A stretch of 64,000 nucleotides of DNA from Polynucleobacter sp. MWH-UH2A (GTDB taxonomy: Bacteria; Pseudomonadota; Gammaproteobacteria; Burkholderiales; Burkholderiaceae). The stretch lies in the NCBI RefSeq assembly GCF_018687195.1, contig NZ_CP061321.1:620001-684000 (forward strand), given 5' to 3'. Shown here piece by piece: positions 32,165-42,114 of this stretch (its first letter is position 1; every line of letters begins with the position of its first letter). Position numbers and translations under genes: made by a program. The notes beneath the pieces are model-generated. The model worked only from the letters and a program-made list of their open reading frames with translations, searched no databases and was not told the origin of the DNA.

Positions 32165-33271
32165 ATGTATCAATTCCGATTTATTTGCATTTTTTCTGTT
32201 GCCATCATTTGTAGCAAGTATGTTTTTGCTGCAGAATTTTCACCCAAATCATTGGCTATAAATTCTAGCCAGCAGGCCGTGATGGGTGTAAATTTTGTCC
32301 AGGCTATTCCTGTGGATTCAGGTTCTGTGCTGGTTAGCGCATCTGTGACTGTGCCGCCAGAAAAGCAAGCGATCCTTTCTGCTCCATATCCTGGCCAGCT
32401 GAGCCAAATGGTTGTAGGCGTCGGTGATCAAGTGAAGGTGGGCTCTCCGTTGGCTTATTTCACAAGTCCGCAGATGGGTGATTCTAGGCAAAAATTATTA
32501 GAAGCAACATCGGATGCTCGCCTAGCTAAAGAAGCCTTGGTTCGAGATAACGAGCTATTTAAGGAAGGCATCATTCCTCAATCTCGACTCAACATCACAA
32601 AAGCAAAAGCAGAAAATGCAAACGCTATGTTAATGGCGAGGCAATCTGAATTAAAAGCTGCGGGCATCAACTTTGAGGATCCAAAGAACAAGGATGCATT
32701 TAATTCATACGCTACTGGTGCTCTAAAGTCGCCTATCCAAGGCACAGTAGTCGAGGCTTATAACTTAATTGGGCAACGGGTCGATACTGGGACATTGCTT
32801 TTTAGGATCGCCGATATATCCACTCTGAACTTGGAGATTAATACATCCGGTTTTAAATCGATGGGAATTCAGCCTGGTGATGAGATTGTGATTGCCTCGC
32901 GTAATGCCAAAGCAAAAGTAACCGGTGTCTCCCGGGCCGTGAGTGCATCTCAGTCTGCTAGGGTAAGAGCATTGGTGGAAGAGCGCGGCACGTTGCAAAT
33001 GGGTGAGGTAGTTAACGCAACTATTCAAACCAAAATAAAGCCAAAAGGCCAGGACAAAACTTTATGGCAGGTGCCTTCTAGGGCGATTACAAGCTGGAAA
33101 GGTCAAAGTGCGATCTTTATGCTGACTAATACTGGCGTGGTTCTTCAGCCGGTATCTGTAATCTCCAGTGATGATGATCTGGCTTCGATTCAGGCGCCGC
33201 TGTCTAGCGGGGTCAAGGTAGCAGTCACGGGCATTGCATCGTTAAAAGCCTTAGCGCAAAAGGACGAGTAA
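32165..33271 (+). CDS. RND efflux periplasmic adaptor (membrane fusion protein)
   Basis: 368 residues from ATG 32165 (ribosome site AGAGG; the earlier in-frame start lacks one). Signal peptide about 1-23. A lipoyl half (LSAPYPGQLSQMVVGVGDQV), a short helical hairpin with EGIIPQSRL, a second lipoyl half (LKSPIQGTVVEA) and a C-terminal beta-barrel give the CzcB/CusB layout. It links the inner-membrane pump to the outer-membrane channel. The stop overlaps the pump start by one base. Confidence 0.88.
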   Translation: MYQFRFICIFSVAIICSKYVFAAEFSPKSLAINSSQQAVMGVNFVQAIPVDSGSVLVSASVTVPPEKQAILSAPYPGQLSQMVVGVGDQVKVGSPLAYFTSPQMGDSRQKLLEATSDARLAKEALVRDNELFKEGIIPQSRLNITKAKAENANAMLMARQSELKAAGINFEDPKNKDAFNSYATGALKSPIQGTVVEAYNLIGQRVDTGTLLFRIADISTLNLEINTSGFKSMGIQPGDEIVIASRNAKAKVTGVSRAVSASQSARVRALVEERGTLQMGEVVNATIQTKIKPKGQDKTLWQVPSRAITSWKGQSAIFMLTNTGVVLQPVSVISSDDDLASIQAPLSSGVKVAVTGIASLKALAQKDE

Positions 33272-36200
33272 TGTTTACTAAAGTGATTGATGCTAGTTTG
33301 CATTTCCGCAAGCTCGTATTGGCTATGGCAATTGCATTGGTACTTTTTGGTATCAACGCATGGCTGACTCTGCCAATTGATGCATTTCCTGACATCTCTC
33401 CTACCCAGGTCAAAATCATTCTGAAGATTCCTGGAATGACGCCTGAGGAAGTTGAGCAAAGAGTAGTGCGCCCAATTGAAATCGAGATGCTGAGTATTCC
33501 CAAAAAGCGTATTGTCAGATCCGTTTCTAAGTATGGTATCGCGGATATCACAATCGATTTTGACGATGGTACTGATATCTATTGGGCTCGCCAGCAAATT
33601 TCTGAACGTCTGAACGCTTTTACAAAAGACCTTCCGCCTGGCGCAACAGGAGGATTAGCTCCGATCACCACCCCATTAAGTGAAATCTATATGTTCACTT
33701 TAGAGGGTGAGGGTTTTAGTTTGAGAGATAAGCGTACCGTACTGGATTGGACGATTCGTCCCGAGCTGCGAACTATCCCTGGGGTTGCTGAGGTGAATGT
33801 TTTGGGGGGCGAGATTTTGACTTATGAAGTCATCCCTGACCCTGCTCGTTTAGCAGCTCGTGGTATCACTATGGCTGATCTACACAAAGCTGTTATGACC
33901 AACAATAGTAATGATGGAGCTGGTCGAATTGATCAGGGCGAGGAAACTCTGGTTGTCCGAGTCGAAGGCGCAGTAAAAAAACTGGATGACGTAAAAAAGA
34001 TTCAGATCCCAAAAACCAGTGGCGGGTCTGTCATGCTTGATGAGGTAGCTACAGTTCATTACGGATCAGCGACTCGGTATGGGGCTGTTACTAAAGATGG
34101 CAAAGGTGAGGCAGTAGAGGGATTAGTTCTTGGGTTGCGTGGAGCAAATGCACGTCTACTAGTAGATTCTATTGAAGAAAAGTTAAAGGAAATTTCCCCA
34201 AGACTGCCAAAAGGCATGACGGTTAATACTTTCTATAATCGTGGTGAGCTTGTTTCACGAGCAGCTGGAACCGTTACTAAAGCTCTACTAGAAGCAACAG
34301 TATTGGTATGCATTACTTTGTATTTATTTTTAGGTGGTTATCGTGCTGCACTTGTTGTGGCTGCTGTATTGCCTTTATCAATCCTTTCTACTTTCATATT
34401 GATGAAGGCTTTTGGCCTGACTGCAAACCTCATGAGTTTAGGAGGCCTTGCTATCGCAATTGGCATGTTAGTTGATGCCGCAGTAGTCGTTGTTGAAAAT
34501 GTAGAAACGGCATTTGGAGACCCCAATACATCCGATGCTCTCACAAAAACAGACATTATTTCTGTTGCTACTCATGAAGTGGTAAAGCCAGTAGTTGCTG
34601 GTGTATTCATCATCGCTGTTGTCTTCTTGCCTCTACTGAGCCTTGAGGGATTAGAGGGAAAATTATTTTCTCCTGTGGCTTTAACTATCGTGATGGCACT
34701 GGGTTCATCTTTATTGATTGCATTTACGGTTATTCCTGCTTTGGCCTCTTTTGTTCTAGAGCGTAAGGCTGATGAAGAAACTAGGTTTATGAGAAGAATT
34801 TCGGAAAAATATATCGAATGGCGAAATCAGATCTGGGGTAACACTAGGTGGCTATATAGGGGGTCTGGAATTGGACTGGTAGTTATGGTCCTGCTTTATA
34901 TGATTGTCGGCAAAACCTTTATGCCAACGCTAGATGAAGGCGATATTTTGGTTCAGCTGCAAAAGCTTCCATCAATTTCCTTGCAAGAGTCACTCATGAT
35001 TGATTCGCGAGTGGAGCAACTATTCTTGAAAGATGTTCCAGAAATCAAATCGATTGTTGCTAGAGCTGGATCAGATGACTTGGGATTGGATCCCATGGGA
35101 TTGAATGAGACGGATATGTTTTTGGTGCTTAAGCCTAAGAGTGAGTGGGATGGAAATAAGGACGATATTGCCAATAAATTAAGACAAGCTCTTGAGAACT
35201 TTCCAGGGCTTGTTTATGGCTTTACGCAGCCCATTGAGATGCGAGTTTCAGAAATGCTCACGGGCACTCGCGGCGATGTCGCCATCAAAATCTTTGGCGG
35301 TGACTTGGCGGAAATTAATAAAGCCGCTCAGGCTATTGCAAGTGCCGCCCGAAATGTCAAGGGTGCGGCCGAAGTGATCGCCCCTCGGGCTGAGGGTATG
35401 CAATATTTGAGTTTAAAGATTAATCGTACCGTTACTGGCCAAGCTGGATTTTCGATTGAAGACTTACAGCAAAGATTGCGTAACCAAATTGAAGGTGAAA
35501 ATCTTGGCGTTGTTTTAGATGGCGTAATCAGGACCCCACTAGTTTTGAGGGGTAATGACTATATTCGTACTAGTCCTGAAGCGTTTGGCGATCTCTTTAT
35601 TTCAGCGCCCGATGGAAGGGCCTGGCCAATATCATCGTTAGCTGAGATCAAGCAGATAGATGGCCCTATACGTATTGATCATGAGCAGTCCAGCCGATTT
35701 GCTAGTATTCAGGTATCTGTTGATGGTAGGGATTTGGCTGGATTTGTTAGGGATGCACAAGCTGCAGTGATAGCTCTCAATTTGCCAAAATCTTTAAATA
35801 TTGTTTGGGGTGGTCAGTTTGAAAATCAACAGAGGGCTGCCGCGAGATTGGCGATTGTTATTCCGATTGCTTTGGGTTTAATTTTTGCAATTTTGATGAT
35901 TACTTTTGGATCTGCTATCCAAGCCGGAATTATCTTCTTGAATATTCCATTTGCTTTGGTTGGGGGTGTTGTTGCATTAACCATATCAGGCCAATACCTA
36001 TCTGTACCCGCATCCGTAGGATTTATTGCATTACTAGGTATCGCTGTATTAAATGGCGTAGTCATGGTGACTCACTTTAATGAGCGTTTAGCCAAAGGCG
36101 ATTCCATGTCTGATGTAATCCATTTTGGCACTGAGAGGCGATTGCGTCCGGTCTTAATGACCGCGGTTATTACCGCTCTGGGGATGATTCCGTTGTTATT

Positions 36201-36399
36201 TGCTACAGGTCCAGGCTCTGAAATTCAGCGCCCATTGGCGATTGTTGTAGTTGGCGGGCTAATAAGCTCTACGTTATTGACGCTACTTTTATTGCCCAAG
36301 CTCTATGAGCGATTTGGAGCCTTGAAAAATTGGGATGAATTAAAGCGGGAGATTCATTTTGATCGTGCTGTGGAATTAATAAAAAGGATCAAAAAATGA
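33271..36399 (+). CDS. Heavy-metal RND pump (CusA/CzcA family)
   Basis: A 1042-residue HME-RND inner-membrane transporter, a normal length. The N-terminus has LTLPIDAFPDISPTQVKI and MTPEEVEQ, typical for CzcA/CusA. Transmembrane helix 4 reads GLAIAIGMLVDAAVVVVEN. It keeps the Asp and Glu of the proton relay but has AIAIG where Co/Zn/Cd pumps have an extra Asp (AIDFG), so it is closer to the Cu/Ag (CusA) form. The metal cannot be fixed from this alone. It ends with a 4-bp overlap with the channel gene. Confidence 0.9.
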   Translation: MFTKVIDASLHFRKLVLAMAIALVLFGINAWLTLPIDAFPDISPTQVKIILKIPGMTPEEVEQRVVRPIEIEMLSIPKKRIVRSVSKYGIADITIDFDDGTDIYWARQQISERLNAFTKDLPPGATGGLAPITTPLSEIYMFTLEGEGFSLRDKRTVLDWTIRPELRTIPGVAEVNVLGGEILTYEVIPDPARLAARGITMADLHKAVMTNNSNDGAGRIDQGEETLVVRVEGAVKKLDDVKKIQIPKTSGGSVMLDEVATVHYGSATRYGAVTKDGKGEAVEGLVLGLRGANARLLVDSIEEKLKEISPRLPKGMTVNTFYNRGELVSRAAGTVTKALLEATVLVCITLYLFLGGYRAALVVAAVLPLSILSTFILMKAFGLTANLMSLGGLAIAIGMLVDAAVVVVENVETAFGDPNTSDALTKTDIISVATHEVVKPVVAGVFIIAVVFLPLLSLEGLEGKLFSPVALTIVMALGSSLLIAFTVIPALASFVLERKADEETRFMRRISEKYIEWRNQIWGNTRWLYRGSGIGLVVMVLLYMIVGKTFMPTLDEGDILVQLQKLPSISLQESLMIDSRVEQLFLKDVPEIKSIVARAGSDDLGLDPMGLNETDMFLVLKPKSEWDGNKDDIANKLRQALENFPGLVYGFTQPIEMRVSEMLTGTRGDVAIKIFGGDLAEINKAAQAIASAARNVKGAAEVIAPRAEGMQYLSLKINRTVTGQAGFSIEDLQQRLRNQIEGENLGVVLDGVIRTPLVLRGNDYIRTSPEAFGDLFISAPDGRAWPISSLAEIKQIDGPIRIDHEQSSRFASIQVSVDGRDLAGFVRDAQAAVIALNLPKSLNIVWGGQFENQQRAAARLAIVIPIALGLIFAILMITFGSAIQAGIIFLNIPFALVGGVVALTISGQYLSVPASVGFIALLGIAVLNGVVMVTHFNERLAKGDSMSDVIHFGTERRLRPVLMTAVITALGMIPLLFATGPGSEIQRPLAIVVVGGLISSTLLTLLLLPKLYERFGALKNWDELKREIHFDRAVELIKRIKK

Positions 36400-37625
36400 A
36401 AAAATTGATCCTATTAATACCTTTACTTGCAATAGTTACTTCTGTTCATGCCATTAACTTACTGCCAACCGATGACCAGGTAAAAAATGCTCTGTATGCG
36501 AGTCCAAAAATTGGGGCGGCAGATGCTAGAAAAAGCTCGCTCAATTCAAAAGCAGACGCGATTGCTTCGGGTTCTCAAGAGTTTGTAGTCAGGGGCACTC
36601 GTCAAAATCGAAACGTTACCAATATCCCAGTTGCCACAACCTATCAGGAATACTGGGCTGGCATTGAGAGACCTATTCGCTTTTGGGGCAAAGGCGGCGT
36701 AGACGAAAAAATTTCAGACGCAACCAAAACATTTGCTGGAATTGAGTTTGCTGACACGATGCATGAAACCAGCAAAGATTTATTGGCAACCTGGTTCAAT
36801 TATTTAAAGGCATTACAGTCTCGCATTGTTGCTGAAAAAAATAGTCAGTTAGGAGATCAAATCGGCAGAATCGCTCAAGTTCGATATAAGGTCGGGGATG
36901 TTGCAAGATTGGATGCTCAATTGGCAACAGCTGAGCAAGGTCGATTGAAGGCATTTCTTGAGCTTGCAAAGGCGCATGAGGGGGCAAGTGGCGAGGCTGT
37001 AACTCAGCGTTACCAAGGTATTGCATTGATCAAGAACTTTAAATGGGAAGCTATTCCCAATCTACAGACCAAAAAAGAGATATTGCGCCAGCAGTATTTA
37101 GAAAGAAGTCATGAGTTAAAGCTAGTCAAATCTGATGCAGAGCGTTTTGATCTACAAGCTAAACGAACAAGCTTGGATAGATTGCCGGACCCAACTATCG
37201 GAATCTACACCGCAAATGAATTTGGTGGTGCAGAAAGGATTAGTGGTTTGAGTCTATCTTTTCCTATATCCGGAAGTGCTCGTTTTTCAAATGCTGCCGC
37301 AGCTGCCTCTGAGGCTGAAGTTGCTCGTCAAAGAGTGTTGGATACGGAGCAGCGGATTAGTGTTGAGTTTGAGCGTCTTTGGTCTCAGATGATGAGTCGA
37401 AAGGTAGCAGCAGAAACATTGCTTGATTCAGCAAAGAGTCAAAATGATGCAGCACAAGCAGCAGAAAAGGCTTACGTATTGGGCGAAGGAACGATTGCAG
37501 ATTTGATTGCTGCTAGGAAGGCTGCAAATGAAAACCAGTTATCTGCAGATTTAATGCGCTTGGATGCGCTTGAGTCGTACTATCGAATGCGTCTAGATTT
37601 ACATGAGATTTGGGATTTTGATTGA
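36396..37625 (+). CDS. TolC-type outer membrane channel of the RND system
   Basis: 409 residues with a signal peptide (about 1-19). Two long helical repeats with the OEP pattern follow (LGDQIGRIAQVRYKVGDVAR in the first; AEKAYVLGEGTIADLIAARK in the second), ending RLDLHEIWDFD. It forms the outer-membrane duct for the pump. Start and stop overlap both neighbours by 4 bp. The CzcC branch is more likely than NodT types because of the short length and partners. Confidence 0.87.
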   Translation: MKKLILLIPLLAIVTSVHAINLLPTDDQVKNALYASPKIGAADARKSSLNSKADAIASGSQEFVVRGTRQNRNVTNIPVATTYQEYWAGIERPIRFWGKGGVDEKISDATKTFAGIEFADTMHETSKDLLATWFNYLKALQSRIVAEKNSQLGDQIGRIAQVRYKVGDVARLDAQLATAEQGRLKAFLELAKAHEGASGEAVTQRYQGIALIKNFKWEAIPNLQTKKEILRQQYLERSHELKLVKSDAERFDLQAKRTSLDRLPDPTIGIYTANEFGGAERISGLSLSFPISGSARFSNAAAAASEAEVARQRVLDTEQRISVEFERLWSQMMSRKVAAETLLDSAKSQNDAAQAAEKAYVLGEGTIADLIAARKAANENQLSADLMRLDALESYYRMRLDLHEIWDFD

Positions 37626-37978
37626 TGATTCAATATCTCATTTGTATTTTGCTATTTACGTTACCGACTAGCGGTAGAGCAGAGCTTTTGAGTCTGGACG
37701 ATACGGGTGAGTTAGCGCTATCAACAGACTCAATAGAAATTAAGAATCGAAATGGCAAGAAGATAGTACAGGGTGTCGTTTATGGGCATGAGAATGGTGT
37801 TAAAAGAAATATGGCTCAATTTATCGTTACTTGTGGAAGTTTTGGAGGCTCTATTCAAATTAAGGGCTATGAGCAGGATACTCAAACGTGGATTGTTGAC
37901 GGCACCAGCCGTGCTGACATCATTGGAAAGACCGCTTGCGGTCTACCAAAACCTAGTTTGGAAAAGCTAATTCGATAG
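37622..37978 (+). CDS. Small exported protein of unknown function in the efflux operon
   Basis: 118 residues with a signal peptide (about 1-20). The mature part is predicted beta-rich and has two cysteines (IVTCGSFGG and KTACGLP) that could form a disulfide. The start overlaps the channel gene stop by 4 bp, so it belongs to the operon. No family is recognised. A periplasmic accessory or a metal-binding helper is possible. The gene-free 37979-38120 holds only a lone GTGCGATTG. Confidence 0.65.
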   Translation: MMIQYLICILLFTLPTSGRAELLSLDDTGELALSTDSIEIKNRNGKKIVQGVVYGHENGVKRNMAQFIVTCGSFGGSIQIKGYEQDTQTWIVDGTSRADIIGKTACGLPKPSLEKLIR

Positions 37979-38019
37979 CTTTAATAAGAATAAAGCTGAC
38001 TTATTAAGTATCTCAAAAT

Positions 38020-38028
38020 GTGCGATTG
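38020..38028 (+). repeat. Lone GTGCGATTG word beside the intact tRNA-Lys
   Basis: The same 9-mer as in the three fragment flanks. It lies about 92 bp downstream of the tRNA 3' end, as expected if it is the other arm of the last element's attachment region. Confidence 0.35.
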
Positions 38029-38120
38029 AATCGCCAACAGCAAACCCTTGTGTAGTAAGGGCCGTAATTTTTGGAGTTTTGTTAGGCTGAAGCGAATCGC
38101 CCGCAAAGCCTTATTCTATA

Positions 38121-38196
38121 TGGTGGGTCGGGCGAGATTCGAACTCGCGACCAACGGATTAAAAGTCCGCTGCTCTACCGACTGAGCTACCGACCC
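38121..38196 (-). tRNA. tRNA-Lys (anticodon TTT)
   Basis: 76 nt including an encoded CCA. The acceptor stem is GGGTCGG/CCGACCC, the D-arm AGCTCAGTCGGTAGAGC, the anticodon loop CTTTTAA and the T-loop TTCGAAT. All four arms pair. It is the intact source of the three 45-nt fragments at 589, 28246 and 31514, and so is the likely insertion site of the accessory region. To its right lie ordinary core genes. Confidence 0.97.
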
Positions 38197-38283
38197 AGTT
38201 AAGCCATAAATTATAGCAAGAAGTTCTTGGCTCTTCCTCGGTCTCGGGGCGTCTACCCTTGAGCCCTTGTGTTTACAAGATCG

Positions 38284-39636
38284 CTATGCGTTGCCCCGTC
38301 TGGCGACGGTTGGATTCTTCGCAAAATAGTCCTTAATTCCCTTCAAAATGGCATCGGCAATACGGTCTTGGTAGCCATCATCATTTAATTTGGATTCCTC
38401 TTGGGGATTGCTAATAAATGCAGTCTCTACGAGGATGGATGGAACGTCTGGCGCCTTAAGAACAGCAAAACCCGCTTGCTCAACCTTGCCTTTGTGTAAG
38501 GGCGCAAATCCACCAATTTGTTTTAAGACGGAATTGCCAACTTGTAAAGAATCTTTAATCTGAGCAGTGGTGGACATATCTAGTAGCAGGTTAGCCACTT
38601 GTCGATCTTGAACTTTGATGTTGATGCCACCAATCAAATCGGATGCATTTTCTTTATTCGCCATCCAGCGCGCCATGGTGCTACTAGCCCCCATCTGCGA
38701 GAGAGCGAAAACCGAAGCCCCTTTTGCATGCGGCTGAATAAATGCATCTGCATGTATGGATACAAATAAATCTGCCTCAACTCTTCTGGCTTTCTGGACA
38801 CGGGTATGTAGTGGCACAAAGTAGTCGCCATCTCGGGTTAAGAAAGGGCGCATGTAGGATTCATTTTCAATCTTGTCGCGTAAACGCTTAGCAATCGACA
38901 AAACGACATGCTTCTCTTTGGATCCTAAAGAGCCAATAGCTCCAGGATCTTCGCCGCCATGGCCAGGATCGATAGCAATCGTTATTAAACGCTTATATTT
39001 GGAAGGGGCGGCAGCTTCCTTCGTCTCCGGGATGGCTTGAACGACTGGGCCAGAGGGGCCTTTTGCTACTTCTTTATCTTTCTTGGTTGCAAATTGCGCA
39101 ATCAAATCGACTTCTTCATTTGATTTGGCCAAAGCCGTTTCTTTGCGGGCGCTATTTTTCACTAACTCCATTAGTGGGTCGGGTGGGGTGCTTGGGTATA
39201 AGTCAAACACCATACGGTAGTTATATTCACCAACGGGATCTAATGTGAAGAGCTGTGGCTTGATGGGTTCTTTTAAGTCAAATACCAAACGCACAATGCC
39301 AGGCTGAAATTGGCCAACCCGAATTTGCGAGACATAAGGGTCATTCGGTTTCACTTTGGCAACGAGATCTTTGAGTGTTGGGTTGAGCTCCAATCCTTGA
39401 ACATCAACCACCAAACGATCAGGGTTGGTCAGAATCTGCTGTGTGATCGGTAAGGGCGTATCAGACTCAAGCGTAATACGCGTGTAGTCTTCAGAAGGCC
39501 AAACGCGCACCCCTAAAATCTTGGCGCCCCAAGCAAGATCGAGCTCGCCCAGTAGCAGCGCAAAGCCAAGCGCTTTCAAGGATGACTTGAGATGACGCCT
39601 TCTAGTAAGACTTGTCTGTGTCTTTGGCTTATTCAT
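38284..39636 (-). CDS. amiC: N-acetylmuramoyl-L-alanine amidase (AmiC type)
   Basis: 450 residues. A Tat-like leader (TRRRHLK near residue 11) is followed by an AMIN domain (about 40-140) that targets the septum or peptidoglycan, a linker, and an Amidase_3 domain (about 220-440). Zinc-site segments are AIDPGHGGEDPG, an E in the RDGD/E region and SIHADAF; the catalytic Glu is in VLVETAFISN. It splits daughter cells by cutting peptide side chains from murein. It is 7 bp downstream of tsaE, a common pairing. Confidence 0.93.
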   Translation of the reverse strand: MNKPKTQTSLTRRRHLKSSLKALGFALLLGELDLAWGAKILGVRVWPSEDYTRITLESDTPLPITQQILTNPDRLVVDVQGLELNPTLKDLVAKVKPNDPYVSQIRVGQFQPGIVRLVFDLKEPIKPQLFTLDPVGEYNYRMVFDLYPSTPPDPLMELVKNSARKETALAKSNEEVDLIAQFATKKDKEVAKGPSGPVVQAIPETKEAAAPSKYKRLITIAIDPGHGGEDPGAIGSLGSKEKHVVLSIAKRLRDKIENESYMRPFLTRDGDYFVPLHTRVQKARRVEADLFVSIHADAFIQPHAKGASVFALSQMGASSTMARWMANKENASDLIGGINIKVQDRQVANLLLDMSTTAQIKDSLQVGNSVLKQIGGFAPLHKGKVEQAGFAVLKAPDVPSILVETAFISNPQEESKLNDDGYQDRIADAILKGIKDYFAKNPTVARRGNA

Positions 39637-39643
39637 AGATTAA

Positions 39644-40165
39644 TTAGGCAATGCTCTTCAATAGAGTTAAACCTTGCTTTGATAAAGCGTTGATCTTGAC
39701 TGTGCGTTCATTCTCATTTGCACCAGCCTCAAGCGCAATCTCAATATCAAATGGGGGTAAGGTGCCTTCTGCTTTCTCTGGCCACTCAATTAAGCAAAAC
39801 CCGGGTGCATCAAAGTATTCCGCAAACCCTGCTTCTTGCCACTCCAATGGATCACGCATGCGATAGAGATCGAAGTGATGTGCGGAGTATGGGGTGTTGT
39901 TAGTTTGAAGTGCGTAGGGCTCACAAAGGGTGTAGGTAGGACTCTTCACTTTGCCCGCATAGCCTAGACCTTGAATAAGGTATCGAGCAAAGGTAGTTTT
40001 ACCTGCCCCTAAATCACCCTCAAGCGCTATATTGAGATGGCTGCCAGGGTTTTGCTCAAGCCCTTTACGAATACTGGCGGCAATGCCTTGGGCGAGCTGA
40101 GCGGTATCCGCTTCCTGCCTACAATAATGTGTAATGGTGTCCAGTGGTTCTGGTATTTTGGCCAT
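39644..40165 (-). CDS. tsaE: tRNA threonylcarbamoyladenosine biosynthesis ATPase TsaE
   Basis: 173 residues. Walker A is GDLGAGKTTFARYL (about 50-63); SPTYTLCEPY is the conserved switch segment; HFDLYRMRDP and LIEWPEKAEG complete the TsaE pattern. It drives the TsaB-TsaD complex that makes t6A37 in tRNAs reading ANN codons. It is divergent from queG with 43 bp between starts, so both promoters are very compact. Confidence 0.95.
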   Translation of the reverse strand: MAKIPEPLDTITHYCRQEADTAQLAQGIAASIRKGLEQNPGSHLNIALEGDLGAGKTTFARYLIQGLGYAGKVKSPTYTLCEPYALQTNNTPYSAHHFDLYRMRDPLEWQEAGFAEYFDAPGFCLIEWPEKAEGTLPPFDIEIALEAGANENERTVKINALSKQGLTLLKSIA

Positions 40166-40208
40166 TGTTCTAGTTTATTTCAAATATTCGGCTACATTCT
40201 CTATTTAT

Positions 40209-41342
40209 ATGCCTTTATCTACTGATCCTTCAAGTCAAGCGTCAGGTCAAGCATCGTTCGAGGATGCTGTCTCACTGCGTTCATGGCTTGGAGCAAAGGC
40301 AGTGGAGTTGGGCTTTGGTGATCTACGGATTACCGATACGGTATTAGGCGACGCCAGCCAAAAACTCCAAGAATGGTTGGCAGAAGGGCGCCATGGGCAC
40401 ATGGACTACATGCAGCGTCATGCAGACTTACGAGCAAATCCTGGGCTATTGGTACCAGGTGCTCTCAGGGTTATCTGCGTTTCCATGAACTACCTTTCGC
40501 CTGACATCGATTTTGATGCCGAGTTGCAAGGCATAGAGACCCCAACAAAAGCTTCAGTCTCGATCTATGCTCGAGGCCGTGACTATCACAAGGTCTTGCG
40601 CAATCGTTTGCAAGAGTTCGCAAAAGCCATTGAAGAAAAAGTCGGCCCTTTTGGTTATCGTGTGTTCACGGATTCAGCGCCGTTGATGGAAGTGGAGCTT
40701 GCGCGCAAAGCAGGACTTGGCTGGCGAGGCAAGCACACGCTATTACTTAATCGAGAATCAGGATCCACCTTTTTCTTGGGTGAGGTCTTGGTCGATATTC
40801 CCTTACCGGTGGATGAGCCTCAAGAGGCACATTGCGGTACTTGTCAATCTTGTATTGATATTTGCCCAACGCAAGCGATTACTGCGCCATATCAGTTAGA
40901 CGCGCGACGGTGCATTTCGTATTTGACGATTGAAAATCCTGAGGCGATTCCAATAGAGTTCCGCAGAGCAATGGGTAATCGTGTCTACGGTTGTGATGAT
41001 TGCCAGCTCATTTGTCCATGGAATAAATTTGCAAAGCGTTCTCAACTTCCTGATTTTGCGCAACGTCATGGACTAGGTCATGCTAGCTTGTTACAACTCT
41101 GGTCATGGACTGAAGCAGAATTTAATCAGCGTCATGAGGGTAGTGCGATTCGACGTATTGGTTACTCTCGTTGGCGTCGTAATCTCGCTGTTGGCTTGGG
41201 CAATGCCTTATCTAGCCCTCAAGTAAGTAATGAAGATAAGCGATCCATACGTCAAGCCTTGCAAAATGCCATGGCTACTGCAGACCCTTTGGTGGCCGAA
41301 CACATTGAGTGGGCTCTCTCAATTGAAACAAGCAAAGATTGA
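40209..41342 (+). CDS. queG: Epoxyqueuosine reductase QueG
   Basis: 377 residues from ATG 40209. The cobalamin-binding N-domain includes SVSIYARGRDYHKVLR and GPFGYRVFTDSAPLMEVELA. Two [4Fe-4S] motifs follow: CGTCQSCIDICPTQAI and CDDCQLICPWN. It performs the last step of queuosine synthesis on tRNA with GUN anticodons. gluQ at 49836 also acts on queuosine-modified tRNA-Asp, so the organism uses the Q pathway. Confidence 0.95.
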   Translation: MPLSTDPSSQASGQASFEDAVSLRSWLGAKAVELGFGDLRITDTVLGDASQKLQEWLAEGRHGHMDYMQRHADLRANPGLLVPGALRVICVSMNYLSPDIDFDAELQGIETPTKASVSIYARGRDYHKVLRNRLQEFAKAIEEKVGPFGYRVFTDSAPLMEVELARKAGLGWRGKHTLLLNRESGSTFFLGEVLVDIPLPVDEPQEAHCGTCQSCIDICPTQAITAPYQLDARRCISYLTIENPEAIPIEFRRAMGNRVYGCDDCQLICPWNKFAKRSQLPDFAQRHGLGHASLLQLWSWTEAEFNQRHEGSAIRRIGYSRWRRNLAVGLGNALSSPQVSNEDKRSIRQALQNAMATADPLVAEHIEWALSIETSKD

Positions 41343-41364
41343 GCCCAGCTTTTACAATCACACC

Positions 41365-42114
41365 ATGTCTTCCCATGAAACTCCTGTAGTGCAACGCTTC
41401 CAAAATCGTCAGGATGCATTTTGGTCGGGTATACGGGATGCAGCTGGTGCCCCAGCCATGGTTCTATTCGCGGGTATGGTGGGCTTTGGTGCGATGGGTA
41501 AGACCAACGGCTTTGATGTTTGGTTTACGAGCTTTACTACATTCTTTATGTTTGCCTTGCCAGGTCAAGTCGTGCTTTTAGAAATGGCAATCACTGGTTC
41601 TTCAGTATTGGCAATTGCCTTGGCAGTAACCTTGACTTCAACTCGCTTTGTCACGATGACAGTGACACTCTTTCCGCAGTTTCATCAAAAAGATCGTAAT
41701 CGCAATCTATATGCCTCGGTGCATTTATTGGCAATGACGGCATGGGCTATCTCCATGAAGGAGTTTCATTCGATTGAGGTGAAACATCGCTTAAGTTACT
41801 TCGTGGGCTTAGGTTTGCTTTGCTGGTTGATTTCAATTCCGGGAACTATATTGGGTTTTTACTTGGCCGGCATGGTTCCACCAGCAGTAACTTTGGGCTT
41901 GGTGTTTATTAACCCATTGTTCTTCTTACTGACATTTACTGAAGTGAAGCCCTGGATTAATCGAATCGCTATTTGTATGGGCTGTATCTTTGGCCCGATC
42001 TTTTTCTTAATTGATCGTGATACCAGTCTGTTAACAGCAGGTTTGGTTGGCGGCACTCTAGCTTACTTTATCGACCGTAAGTTCTTGCGCAAGAGAGCAG
42101 GGGTGATCGGCTAA
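41365..42114 (+). CDS. azlC: AzlC-family branched-chain amino acid permease subunit
   Basis: 249 residues from ATG 41365, with about five or six membrane helices. The start WSGIRDAAGAPAMVLFAGMVGFGA and ALPGQVVLLEM match the AzlC family. With AzlD it forms an exporter of branched-chain or related amino acids. It overlaps azlD by one base, the usual pairing. Confidence 0.9.
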   Translation: MSSHETPVVQRFQNRQDAFWSGIRDAAGAPAMVLFAGMVGFGAMGKTNGFDVWFTSFTTFFMFALPGQVVLLEMAITGSSVLAIALAVTLTSTRFVTMTVTLFPQFHQKDRNRNLYASVHLLAMTAWAISMKEFHSIEVKHRLSYFVGLGLLCWLISIPGTILGFYLAGMVPPAVTLGLVFINPLFFLLTFTEVKPWINRIAICMGCIFGPIFFLIDRDTSLLTAGLVGGTLAYFIDRKFLRKRAGVIG

